64,000 bases of DNA. Source: Rosenbergiella collisarenosi (GTDB lineage Bacteria > Pseudomonadota > Gammaproteobacteria > Enterobacterales > Enterobacteriaceae). The DNA is taken from positions 62,001 to 126,000 of the forward strand of contig NZ_JABBFP010000003.1 in NCBI RefSeq assembly GCF_018494085.1, given 5' to 3'. Within the stretch, counting starts at the first letter, position 1, and the number at the start of each line of letters is the position of its first letter. This document shows positions 1 to 7,747 of the stretch, piece after piece. The notes below the pieces were generated by a model. It was given only the letters and a program-made list of their open reading frames with translations, did no database searches and had not been told where the DNA came from. Position numbers and translations under genes: made by a program.

Positions 1-912
1 ATCCTCAATAGCCGCACAGCCTCCTTGGCCGATATCGGGGGTGGTACTGTGTGCCGCATCGCCGAGTAAGGCGACGCGGCCTTTGACAAAGGTATCGAAC
101 GGTTCGATATCATGGATCTCTACCCGGTTAGTGGTCATCGGATCGAGTACCCTAATAAGCTGTTGTACCGCGGGGCACCAGCCTGCAAAATACCTTTGCA
201 AATCATGTCGTAGGGTAGCTCTGTCTTCAGGTAAGCCTGTAGGGAGTGGCACATCAAAGAAGAAATAAAATCGGTTATTACTCACCGGCATCAGTGACAC
301 GCGTTTACCTTCGCCAACAAACGTTGTCCATTGTGCAGCGGGGGCAATAGCTTCATCTATGCCGACCAGTCCATTCCAATTTACATATCCCGCATAGCGG
401 CGAGGTAAACTTTCCTCTAAAACATAATGGCGAGCGACTGAATGGGTGCCATCTGCCGCGATCAGGAAGTCACCTTGCGCGTGAGTCCCGTCATCGAAGG
501 TTACTGTCACGCCCTGCGGGTTTTGATCGATTGCGGTCAGGCGTTTGCCAAACTGAATGCGCTGCTTACCGTAATGGTCGATAAGCATATTTTGTAACTC
601 GGCTCTCACGACGGGATAGGGTTTTTCACCCACCCGCTGAATTAAAGGAGTCATACTAAATTGGGTCAACGGGGAGCCCTGTTGGTAGTCTAAATAAGCC
701 ATCGATTGCATATCGCCGCCTAGCGCCTTAATCTTAGCCCCCATACCTAACGCATTAAGGCATTTGACCCCATTTGGCCAGATAGAGATTGCTGCGCCAA
801 CGGGCTTCATCTCTTTTACAGCCTCGTAGACTTCAGTCTGTATCCCTTGCTTTTCCAGCGCGATTGCGCTCGACATGCCACCAATACCTGCCCCAATAAT
901 TATTGCTTTCAT
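1..912 (-). CDS. hpxO: FAD-dependent urate hydroxylase HpxO (3' end cut by window edge)
   Basis: FAD-dependent aromatic-type monooxygenase that, in the HpxO family, hydroxylates urate to 5-hydroxyisourate in purine catabolism. The N-terminus has the dinucleotide-binding motif GAGIGGMSSAIALE. Further on are WTTFVGEGKRVSLMPV, FYFFFDVPLP and, close to the cut end, the second FAD motif GRVALLGDAAHSTTPDIGQG. These match the HpxO line of the family rather than other flavin hydroxylases. The ATG at 910-912 follows a GAGGGG ribosome site. About 304 codons are present and the C-terminal part lies outside the window. The gene is divergent from ecotin, so any other hpx genes would be to the left. Recognition is by sequence memory and is strong. 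Confidence 0.88.
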   Translation of the reverse strand, partial: MKAIIIGAGIGGMSSAIALEKQGIQTEVYEAVKEMKPVGAAISIWPNGVKCLNALGMGAKIKALGGDMQSMAYLDYQQGSPLTQFSMTPLIQRVGEKPYPVVRAELQNMLIDHYGKQRIQFGKRLTAIDQNPQGVTVTFDDGTHAQGDFLIAADGTHSVARHYVLEESLPRRYAGYVNWNGLVGIDEAIAPAAQWTTFVGEGKRVSLMPVSNNRFYFFFDVPLPTGLPEDRATLRHDLQRYFAGWCPAVQQLIRVLDPMTTNRVEIHDIEPFDTFVKGRVALLGDAAHSTTPDIGQGGCAAIED

Positions 913-1089
913 AATAGACCCCTCACAAACAGATAATCATCTGCTGCAACTTTTGTACCAATCCTAAGACATCTGTCGTTTTGGTTTCATTCCCGTATAT
1001 AGCGGATTGTTCGCATTATGATTGGGAGAGGCTTGCACCAGCATCGCTCACTGCACTATTGTAGGGAGACTTTTTTAGAGGATGACATA

Positions 1090-1584
1090 ATGCATACACA
1101 ACGAATACTTACTGTATTGATCACCGTGCTGGGCTTTACGGCTTCTATGCACGGCTACGCCGCAAAGCAGAACTCTCCGCTCGATGCTTATCCGTCTACG
1201 GTTGATGGGTTACAACGTCACGTTATCGAGTTGGCGGCCGTTAGTCATGAAGATGAGCGCCAGGTGGAAGTGATCATTGGACAGAAACAGCAGGTAGACT
1301 GCAATCACACCTCACTACTCGGTTCATTCTCAACCCATACGGTGGAAGGATGGGGCTATGACTATTATAAAGTAGAGATAAAACCGGGGCGTATCTCAAC
1401 GAAAATGGCCTGTCTGCATCAAGCTTCGCAGATCAAGTTTGTGTCATTACCGCTGAGCACAGCGCAACGCTTCATCCGTTACAACAGTAAGTTACCTATA
1501 GTGGTTTATGCGCCAAAGGGAATAGATGTTAATTATCGTATTTGGCAAGCGAGCCCCGAGATTGCTGCTGCGGCACGTAAATAA
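1090..1584 (+). CDS. eco: Ecotin, periplasmic serine protease inhibitor
   Basis: Ecotin is a dimeric periplasmic inhibitor of trypsin-fold serine proteases. The start at 1090 follows GAGGA and gives a signal peptide ending near GYAA; an upstream in-frame ATG at 1018 would add 24 residues that do not look like a leader. Family hallmarks are VDCN, EGWGYDYY, the reactive loop STKMAC with Met as probable P1 residue, and RYNSKLPIVVYAP with DVNYRIW near the end. The two cysteines for the conserved disulphide are present (VDCN and MAC). The usual Pro after the reactive-loop Cys is Leu here. At 164 residues including the leader it is of normal length. It is a single gene with its own terminator. Confidence 0.92.
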   Translation: MHTQRILTVLITVLGFTASMHGYAAKQNSPLDAYPSTVDGLQRHVIELAAVSHEDERQVEVIIGQKQQVDCNHTSLLGSFSTHTVEGWGYDYYKVEIKPGRISTKMACLHQASQIKFVSLPLSTAQRFIRYNSKLPIVVYAPKGIDVNYRIWQASPEIAAAARK

Positions 1585-1585
1585 T

Positions 1586-1605
1586 AGAGCGCCTTAAGGC
1601 GCTCT
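1586..1605 (+). terminator. Palindromic stem-loop after eco
   Basis: A perfect 20-bp palindrome (AGAGCGCCTT and its complement) begins two bases after the eco stop. It is followed by GGAAGGTTTTATT and lies between the convergent eco and cytochrome c genes. It probably serves as a terminator in both directions. The loop must come from opening of the central bases. Confidence 0.7.
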
Positions 1606-1613
1606 GGAAGGTT

Positions 1614-2810
1614 TTATTGTTGGCCGAGGATCTGAGTGACCTGTGACGCGGTCACTTTTTCCTGTTTGCCCGCGAAGCGGCCACGCACATAGTTGGTCAA
1701 CTCTGCGATCTCACTATCGGTCAACGTATGACGGTAGCCAGGCATCGACCATGAAAGATGACCGATGGTTTGTGGTGTCTGCGCCCCTTGCCCGATGACC
1801 TGTACGAGGTTAGCCGGATTATCCGCCATTACGGCTAAATTATTACGTAGTGCAGGGATAACGTCGGCGGTTCCTTGGCCGTCTTTACCATGACAGGTGG
1901 AGCAATAACGAAGATAGTGATTGTCTGGGTCTGTTACTGTGGCTTGTACGGATGTCGGCGTGTTTGGACGTCCTTGCTGTAAAGAAGCCAGATACACGCC
2001 TATTGCCTGCGCATCCTCATCAGTCAGGTATTGAGTGCTATGGGTGATAACCGGGGACATCGGCCCAGATACCGCGCTGCTAGTGTTGTGTCCCGTCTTA
2101 AGTAATAACGCCGTTTGCTGGGCATCGTAGGGCAGATGACGGAGAGAAGGCGCATACCATCCCTCAATGTCTGCACCTGCAAGGTAATCCTCACTTGCGG
2201 AGGTCGTTCCTTTTTCTTGCATCATCCAGCCACGGGGTGTATGACACGCACCGCAATGACCGGGGCCTTCTACAAGCCATGCTCCACGCTCCAAAGGTGT
2301 TTCGTTTTGAGGCGTAGAAACGGCGTCCTTTTGCTGTGGCGCGTTGAAGATATTCCAGACTCGTAACGGCCAGCGCGCAGCAAGATACCAAGGGATATCA
2401 TTGGAACGGTTAGGAAGGTTAGCCGCAGGCACGCCTTGCATAAAATAGGTATAAAGCGCATGGATATCGTGATCACTGAACCGCGCGTAGGCGGTATACG
2501 GCATAGCGGGATAGAGAAGATGCCCATCTTTTGCCACGCCTTTACGTAAGGCTTGTGAAAACTCGGCCTCACTATAACCGCCTATACCATACTGTTTATC
2601 TGGACTAATATTGGTCGAGTAGAGGGTACCGATGGGTAGCGTAAACTTCACCCCACCAGCATAGGGTTTGCCACCCTCCTGGGTATGACAAGCCATACAA
2701 TCCGCCGCACGTGCTAGATATTCACCCTGAGTGATCAGGGTGTTATCGGGTGCTGCGTGGCACTGTAACGAAAGGCCTGCGAGAGCCGCTAATGCCCATA
2801 ACCGTTTCAT
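1614..2810 (-). CDS. Three-haem cytochrome c, electron-accepting subunit of a periplasmic dehydrogenase
   Basis: A secreted cytochrome c of about 398 residues with three haem-binding CXXCH sites (CMACH, CGACH and CSTCH), one per domain. This is the layout of cytochrome subunits of membrane-bound alcohol, gluconate and sorbitol dehydrogenases of acetic acid bacteria and enterobacteria. The start at 2810 gives the signal peptide MKRLWALAALAGLSLQCHA; a longer upstream reading has no leader. Its ATG overlaps the stop of the upstream flavoprotein by ATGA, so the two are translationally coupled and probably pass electrons from the flavoprotein to the quinone pool. Haem sites are seen directly; the partner role is inferred from the overlap. 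The physiological substrate is set by the flavoprotein. Confidence 0.85.
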   Translation of the reverse strand: MKRLWALAALAGLSLQCHAAPDNTLITQGEYLARAADCMACHTQEGGKPYAGGVKFTLPIGTLYSTNISPDKQYGIGGYSEAEFSQALRKGVAKDGHLLYPAMPYTAYARFSDHDIHALYTYFMQGVPAANLPNRSNDIPWYLAARWPLRVWNIFNAPQQKDAVSTPQNETPLERGAWLVEGPGHCGACHTPRGWMMQEKGTTSASEDYLAGADIEGWYAPSLRHLPYDAQQTALLLKTGHNTSSAVSGPMSPVITHSTQYLTDEDAQAIGVYLASLQQGRPNTPTSVQATVTDPDNHYLRYCSTCHGKDGQGTADVIPALRNNLAVMADNPANLVQVIGQGAQTPQTIGHLSWSMPGYRHTLTDSEIAELTNYVRGRFAGKQEKVTASQVTQILGQQ

Positions 2811-4702
2811 GATGACTCTCCCTGTGGCCCAACTAATTCGTTTACGGCACGCCAAGCTTGATCGATGGCAGCGTGTGCATAAGGACTCCAGTCTGAATCC
2901 GAGTTAGCAATAGCGATAAGACCGAATGGCTGACGCGCAGTTTTAATTAGCGCTTCTGCTTGCTCTTCGTCGTCAAACATCGTGTTAACAATATACGAAT
3001 AGCCATGTGCCCAACGATTTACCGTAATTCCGAGAATATCTTTCTCATGATCGAATCCAGCTTGGCCTAGCATTCCCTGTAATTGGTCGCGGACCATAGT
3101 TTCAAAGGTACTGAATGGTGTACCGAGTAACCAGGCACGCCCTTTACGAGACTGCTCTCGGTTCGATAAGCCACTACCGGCGAGTGTTGGAACATGGACC
3201 ATATGAAGACAGATAGGCTTATCGGGATCACGGGGGTGGCGGTAATCGCCCATATCAACCGGGAAGTCGAGTTTGACCATACTGAACGGGGCAGCCGGTG
3301 AATAGACATCATGTACCCCGAGCTGTTGGAAGGATCGCCATTGGCGTATCACCACATTACAGTAAACTAAAGGCGCTTTAACGTTTTCATGTAGCGCCGC
3401 TTTCTGCGCCTCAGGAAGAGTGGGGATTAGCCAAGGAATGATCATGTTGTAGCAGGCCATCACCACATGAGACGCCGATACTTTATGTAATTCCCCTTGC
3501 TGGAAATAACTCACTTCAGCGGCAGATTCATGCTGAGCGACGTTAACGACCGTGCTGTTTAAGCGTAAATTGACGTTATGGTCAGGCCGGTCAAGCTGAG
3601 CATAATCAAATTGCGCGGTAACACAGTCGTGCATGGTATCACCCGGCGCAACCTGTGGAATGAGGCGACGTACCATCATCCGTGCCAGTCCTGCGTTACC
3701 ATCAGGGAAGTGATAGATATAAGGATCGCTTAACTCAGCTTGATCCTCAGGATCGAGGGGAGGAAGTCCCATTCCCTCAAAGCCAGGCAGTCCACAGAGT
3801 TGTGCATCATTACAGGCCGTCGCATCAATCCCCACTGCCTGAAAATCATTGGTCATCTGTTGGAAATAAGCGATCGCCGTCTGAGAAAGCCCAACTTTGT
3901 CCTGAAGGAATTCGAGATAACTATGCTTAGCGAGCCAGGCGAGTTTCTGCTGAGTATCCATACCCGGTAGATAATCTTTGGGCAGTGTATGCAGCAGGAT
4001 TAGGGCTTGGCGATCGGCAGAGGAAAGCGGAAAATCATTAATATAGTCGGCGATAGGACGGCCATTACGACGATTAGCCGGGATATCATCGGCCACAACG
4101 CCATCGGGATCGCCACTTACCAGTTTATCTTCACCAAAATGCGCCTTATCGAAATAGACTCCACGGCTTAGATTCAGATCGGGATAAAAATTAACGTCAA
4201 AGTCTTTCGCCATCTGCTGAATATCGACATTTAACGATTTCAACAGCGCTAACACGACAGGGCTGTAGATATGGGTAGGCGATTGGAAAGATTCACTGCC
4301 GCCGTAACCAATAATCGTGCCTTCTGGGGTTGAAAACTCATTACGCTTGGCATGGCCACCAAAATCGTCGTGGTTATCCAGCAATAGGATCCGCTGGTCC
4401 TTGCCTTTTTTTTGCTGCCAAAAGAGAGCGCTGGCTAATCCGCTAAGCCCAGCCCCGACAATCACGAGATCATAATGCGCTTCTGGCTGCAGTTTTGCTA
4501 CGGCAGGGATGAGCCCCTCACGACCTATCTTATGGGCCATTTCAAATGAACCGGGGTGGTTTCCGCGCATTCCCATGAGGGCGGGTGGGTAGTAGCGATC
4601 TTCTTTACCACTTATTGCGGCATAGCTTAACTTCAGAGGTGTTAGGCCTGCGGCTAACGTGATAGCCGTCCCGTTCAAAAAATCACGCCGAGTGATGGGC
4701 AT
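2807..4702 (-). CDS. Tat-exported FAD oxidoreductase, spermidine-dehydrogenase-like
   Basis: A flavoprotein of 631 residues with a twin-arginine signal (PITRRDFLNGTAITLAAGL), so it is exported folded to the periplasm. An FAD-binding motif, YDLVIVGAGLSGLASALF, follows near residue 80. The stretch ISGKEDRYYPPALMGMRGNHPGSFE is the kind of N-terminal block I associate with spermidine dehydrogenase (SpdH) relatives in Citrobacter and Pseudomonas. SpdH would oxidise spermidine to diaminopropane and 4-aminobutanal. I chose the ATG at 4702 because GGAGA lies six bases before it; the ATG at 4714 lacks a ribosome site. It is coupled by ATGA to the cytochrome c gene. The FAD and Tat features are certain; the substrate is only a family-level guess. 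Confidence 0.7.
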   Translation of the reverse strand: MPITRRDFLNGTAITLAAGLTPLKLSYAAISGKEDRYYPPALMGMRGNHPGSFEMAHKIGREGLIPAVAKLQPEAHYDLVIVGAGLSGLASALFWQQKKGKDQRILLLDNHDDFGGHAKRNEFSTPEGTIIGYGGSESFQSPTHIYSPVVLALLKSLNVDIQQMAKDFDVNFYPDLNLSRGVYFDKAHFGEDKLVSGDPDGVVADDIPANRRNGRPIADYINDFPLSSADRQALILLHTLPKDYLPGMDTQQKLAWLAKHSYLEFLQDKVGLSQTAIAYFQQMTNDFQAVGIDATACNDAQLCGLPGFEGMGLPPLDPEDQAELSDPYIYHFPDGNAGLARMMVRRLIPQVAPGDTMHDCVTAQFDYAQLDRPDHNVNLRLNSTVVNVAQHESAAEVSYFQQGELHKVSASHVVMACYNMIIPWLIPTLPEAQKAALHENVKAPLVYCNVVIRQWRSFQQLGVHDVYSPAAPFSMVKLDFPVDMGDYRHPRDPDKPICLHMVHVPTLAGSGLSNREQSRKGRAWLLGTPFSTFETMVRDQLQGMLGQAGFDHEKDILGITVNRWAHGYSYIVNTMFDDEEQAEALIKTARQPFGLIAIANSDSDWSPYAHAAIDQAWRAVNELVGPQGESS

Positions 4703-4981
4703 GTCATTCTCCATTGCTTTTATTGTTTTACACTTTTATGCGAGCAAGGGTACAGATTTTCCTCGTATGCTGCCACGCTAGTGAGTAATAACCGTGATGA
4801 TTGATTAAAAATAAGCCGTAAATTTCCTTCACGATTCATCAAGATAAAATGGGACCGTTTCACTAAAAATATGCAGGGCCTATGTTAACGATCACACGAA
4901 TAAACACGTCAATACTGTTTGTTTAGCGTCTAATAGCTAAAGACTTTTTTCAATTACGCTAATTTTATTAAGGAGTTATCC

Positions 4982-5713
4982 ATGACACGTAAAGTTGCAC
5001 TCATCACTGGTGGCAGTCGCGGAATCGGCGCAGCCATCGCGCGTCACTTAGCAGAGCAGGGCTTCGATATTGCGATTTCTTTTGCGCGTAATCAGGCTAA
5101 AGCGGATGAGGTTGCCGAGCACATCACAGCGTTAGGGCGAAAAATTGCATTAATTCAGGCCGATGGTTCCACCGTTGAGGGTAACCAGCGGGTCATCGCT
5201 GAGACCGTTAAACAACTAGGACGCCTTGATGTGCTCGTCTGCAATGCGGGGATCGGTAATCATAAACCGATTACCGAGGTCACTAGCGACGATATCAATG
5301 CCGTACTTAATCTTAATCTGCGCGGCATGATGATTGAAACCAGCGAGGCGTCGAAAGTGATGGGCGAGGGCGGTCGTATCATACTAATGGGGTCAGCATT
5401 TGCTGGGCGGGTACCTTTTGGTGGGCTATCCGTCTATGCGGCAACTAAGGCGGGATTACGCGGCTTTGCACAGGGTGTTGCCCGGGATCTAGGTACCAAG
5501 GGGATCACCATTAACGTTTTAGAACCCGGTCCGATCGATACCGATCTGAACCCTGCAGATACAAAAGAGGCGAAGTACCTGAGTAGTTTCGTGGCAACAG
5601 GGGCTTACGGTCAGGTTAATGATATTGCTAATGCGGTTGGCTTCCTCGCCAGCGAGAAGTCCAGCTATATTACGGGTATTGCGCTACCCGTAGATGGTGG
5701 TTTACTCGCTTAA
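4982..5713 (+). CDS. Short-chain dehydrogenase/reductase (SDR), FabG-like
   Basis: A classical SDR of 243 residues. It has the NADP-binding TGGSRGIG near the N-terminus, the NAG motif in VLVCNAGIGN, the catalytic Ser (LMGSAFAG) with Tyr and Lys in YAATK, and the C-terminal ITGIALPVDGG. This family reduces 3-oxoacyl groups or small ketones with NAD(P)H. The start is set by AAGGAG eight bases upstream. A 280-bp intergenic region separates it from the divergent flavoprotein gene, and it converges on the acetolactate decarboxylase gene across a shared terminator. Substrate not determinable from sequence; a role in acetoin or diacetyl reduction is possible only by neighbourhood. Confidence 0.82.
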   Translation: MTRKVALITGGSRGIGAAIARHLAEQGFDIAISFARNQAKADEVAEHITALGRKIALIQADGSTVEGNQRVIAETVKQLGRLDVLVCNAGIGNHKPITEVTSDDINAVLNLNLRGMMIETSEASKVMGEGGRIILMGSAFAGRVPFGGLSVYAATKAGLRGFAQGVARDLGTKGITINVLEPGPIDTDLNPADTKEAKYLSSFVATGAYGQVNDIANAVGFLASEKSSYITGIALPVDGGLLA

Positions 5714-5721
5714 TCTTGAGG

Positions 5722-5743
5722 CTAGGCATCCGAAGATGCCTAG
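5722..5743. terminator. Stem-loop between convergent SDR and budA-like genes
   Basis: Inverted repeat CTAGGCATC / GATGCCTAG with a CGAA tetraloop, placed between the two convergent stop codons. Likely a bidirectional terminator. Confidence 0.75.
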
Positions 5744-5747
5744 TCAG

Positions 5748-6446
5748 TTACTTCTCAACGTTGCCGATTAGCTCGTCTAACTTTGTCACATCAATATTGA
5801 GATCGCCAAAGGCTGCGCTGGTGGGATTATGGATTTCAATACTCGTTTTAACTTGGTAGGCAACCGTCGCTTCAGCTGTTTTGAATGACAAAACATGGCC
5901 GCTGTACCGGCGATCCTCGCTAAGAAAGTGAAAATGAAAGCCGGGTACAGAGATACGGCCAAAGAGTTCTGGCGTCCAAAAACCGATTAATTGACCAGAT
6001 ATCGTCGTTAGCGTGTCAACCTGCTGGGCATCTGCCATCTCTTCAACTGATCTCGTCTGCGTTTCATCACGCTGTGGACGACGAATAACGACTTTATCGA
6101 AGCAACTTTTCACATTCACCGCCAAGAAAATATTAGCGATGGCAAGCTGTTGGCTTAAATGCTGATCTAGGTTAGCTTCATTTATCCCTTTCGCCTCGAA
6201 CTCATTTTCTGCTACAAACTCGGTGACTTGTAAAAAGGGGAGCCGGCAATCCGTAAGCTTATGCAGCTTTTCACCCGCCGTCGCTTCCCAAAACTCACCG
6301 CCGCAGACTGTGAGTTCACCACTGATCCCACACGAACACCCTAAGCCAAAGAGTGTTGGGCTATGGCTAGAGTTAAGAGGAAAATCGCCGGAGAAGTGAC
6401 CAGACATTAGGGCACCTATGGTCGAGTATTGCGTGATTTTGCTCAT
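5748..6446 (-). CDS. budA: Alpha-acetolactate decarboxylase
   Basis: Converts (S)-2-acetolactate to (R)-acetoin with loss of CO2, the second step of the butanediol fermentation branch. Recognised from ITQYSTIGALMSGHFSGDFP, the TLFGLGCS and SGELTV blocks with Glu44, FLQVTEF, and the zinc-binding cluster VPGFHFHFLSEDRRYSGH, where His171, His173 and His184 match the three known ligands, then EIHNPT near the end. The 232 residues are typical. No acetolactate synthase (budB) or LysR-type budR sits next to it, unlike the classic budRAB order, so it is a solitary gene; the convergent SDR upstream could be functionally related. Acetolactate may come from branched-chain amino acid synthases elsewhere. 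Confidence 0.9.
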   Translation of the reverse strand: MSKITQYSTIGALMSGHFSGDFPLNSSHSPTLFGLGCSCGISGELTVCGGEFWEATAGEKLHKLTDCRLPFLQVTEFVAENEFEAKGINEANLDQHLSQQLAIANIFLAVNVKSCFDKVVIRRPQRDETQTRSVEEMADAQQVDTLTTISGQLIGFWTPELFGRISVPGFHFHFLSEDRRYSGHVLSFKTAEATVAYQVKTSIEIHNPTSAAFGDLNIDVTKLDELIGNVEK

Positions 6447-7351
6447 AAACTCTCCGAGTAATAATGAATGATGGGGCTATCGATATAGTGTTCATTTTAG
6501 TTTCTAAGCCTAGTACTGCATTGGTGTTAGCGCTAGGTTCATTATCTAGCCGTACTATGGTGGCGAATGTTGTGATAGAGATATTGTTATTAACGATGTT
6601 AGTAGAGGTGATCATCAAGCGTTAGATGATGTCCCGTTACTAACTCCGACAACTATGTTGATGAGCTTGGGGACTTAAGTGGATCAGAAGCAACGGTTTT
6701 CACAGTGAGATATCACGGCGTAGAAGAGACAAAGAGAATTGAAGAATTCGGTTTATATCCGTGAATCAAAATGTGATGCACAAGTAGACTGTTGGCATTC
6801 GCGAAACTCTACAGATATCGTTACAGTGATTAAATATAATTCTCCGGATAGTGTTGTTGTACAGATTTATCTGTAGTCCTAATAACACACAACTAAATTT
6901 CAATTGGAATGATTATCAGAAAAAAATAACTCGTTTCGGGAGTCGATGCAAAGCCGCTGACCATCAATAGGCTGATTGGATTAGCCAGAGTTTGTTTTAT
7001 TGGCTGATGATAGGACTTGGTACTTGTTCACACTAAAAGACTATTTTTCGCTCCCCGTCACCTTGGTGCGCATAATGTATATTATGTTAAATAGGATTAT
7101 TGGGGCATTATGTACCTATTTTGTAATGTACTAAAGTCCCCGATTGTTGCTTTCCATACCTGTTCCTAGTATCTCGGTAAAATTTCCATGACTTCGGGTC
7201 GCTCAAAGCACTTCGAAAGTATACGCCCTACTCTATGCTTAGCCTGTTGCGATGCTAACAGAAAAATGTGTAACTCATTAAAGTTCTCTTTAAGCACGAG
7301 CCAAACCTTATACAAATCCGATCACTGATACTAATAATACAACAAATAGGC
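6447..7351. other. Eroded gene-free stretch
   Basis: About 900 bases with no convincing intact gene between budA and the SnoaL-like gene. It contains several short open pieces. A 53-codon frame runs at 6464-6625 on the plus strand. A two-frame piece lies at 6630-6876. A 52-codon open stretch on the minus strand at about 7166-7321 reads plausibly as protein (it includes KVWLVLKENFNELHIFLLA), but I do not recognise it. A small inverted repeat, CATAAT-GTAT-ATTATG, lies at 7071-7086. The pattern of broken frames suggests decayed accessory genes, not a regulatory region. Confidence 0.45.
6630..6876 (+). pseudogene. Possible 3' remnant of an unknown gene with one frameshift
   Basis: One frame is open from 6630 to a TGA at 6762 and reads NYVDELGDLSGSEATVFTV and onward. 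The next frame takes over near 6754 (YIRESKCDAQVDCWHSRNS) and runs to a TAG at 6874. A single one-base shift would join them into one continuous 80-residue C-terminal piece. I do not recognise the family. The evidence is only the complementary openness of the two frames, so this is weak. Confidence 0.25.
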
Positions 7352-7747
7352 TTAGATTACGTCGCTTGCTGTTTCATGAAGATGGCGCCATAGGAGCCTA
7401 CCCTCATTATCTACTTCAAATACAACTGTCGAAAATCGCAGCGTAGACGGCTGGCCAGTTACGTGCTGTCGTTCTTGATAAGTCACGACCGCCCCGTCTT
7501 TATAGTCTGCGACTAACTGCATATCTAGTATATCAATCTCAAGTCCTTGTCTCGCTCCACACTGAGCACGGAAGAAGGAGGATAGTCTAGCAATATCAAG
7601 AACTGCGCCCTGCGTTGTTATCATCGAAAAATTCCGACTAAAGCGGTCGAGTAGCATCTCACAAACCTGTGGCGAGCTTTGACGCCCGCTTAGCCAGTCT
7701 GCGATAAGCACGTGGGCCACCATCACTTCATCAAAATATCTATTCAT
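7352..7747 (-). CDS. SnoaL-like / NTF2-fold small protein
   Basis: A soluble protein of 131 residues. The N-terminal helix, LLDRFSRNFSMITTQGAVLD, strand-rich C-terminal half (VVTYQERQ, FSTVVFEVDNEGRLLWRHLHE) and size fit the NTF2/SnoaL-like (DUF4440 type) fold, which holds small polyketide cyclases, isomerases and binding proteins. Its ATG overlaps the MFS stop by ATGA, so it is co-translated with the efflux pump and is the last gene of that operon. A role in handling the pump's substrate is inference from this coupling. No catalytic residues can be assigned. Confidence 0.6.
   Translation of the reverse strand: MNRYFDEVMVAHVLIADWLSGRQSSPQVCEMLLDRFSRNFSMITTQGAVLDIARLSSFFRAQCGARQGLEIDILDMQLVADYKDGAVVTYQERQHVTGQPSTLRFSTVVFEVDNEGRLLWRHLHETASDVI

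Noticed and set aside
2807-4702. The flavoprotein as a choline or glucose dehydrogenase of the GMC family
   Set aside because: It lacks the GMC signatures and the C-terminal HPVGT block; its N-terminal block fits SpdH-like amine oxidoreductases better.
4982-6446. A butanediol operon formed by the SDR and budA
   Set aside because: The genes are convergent with a terminator between them and budB/budR are absent, so they are not an operon.
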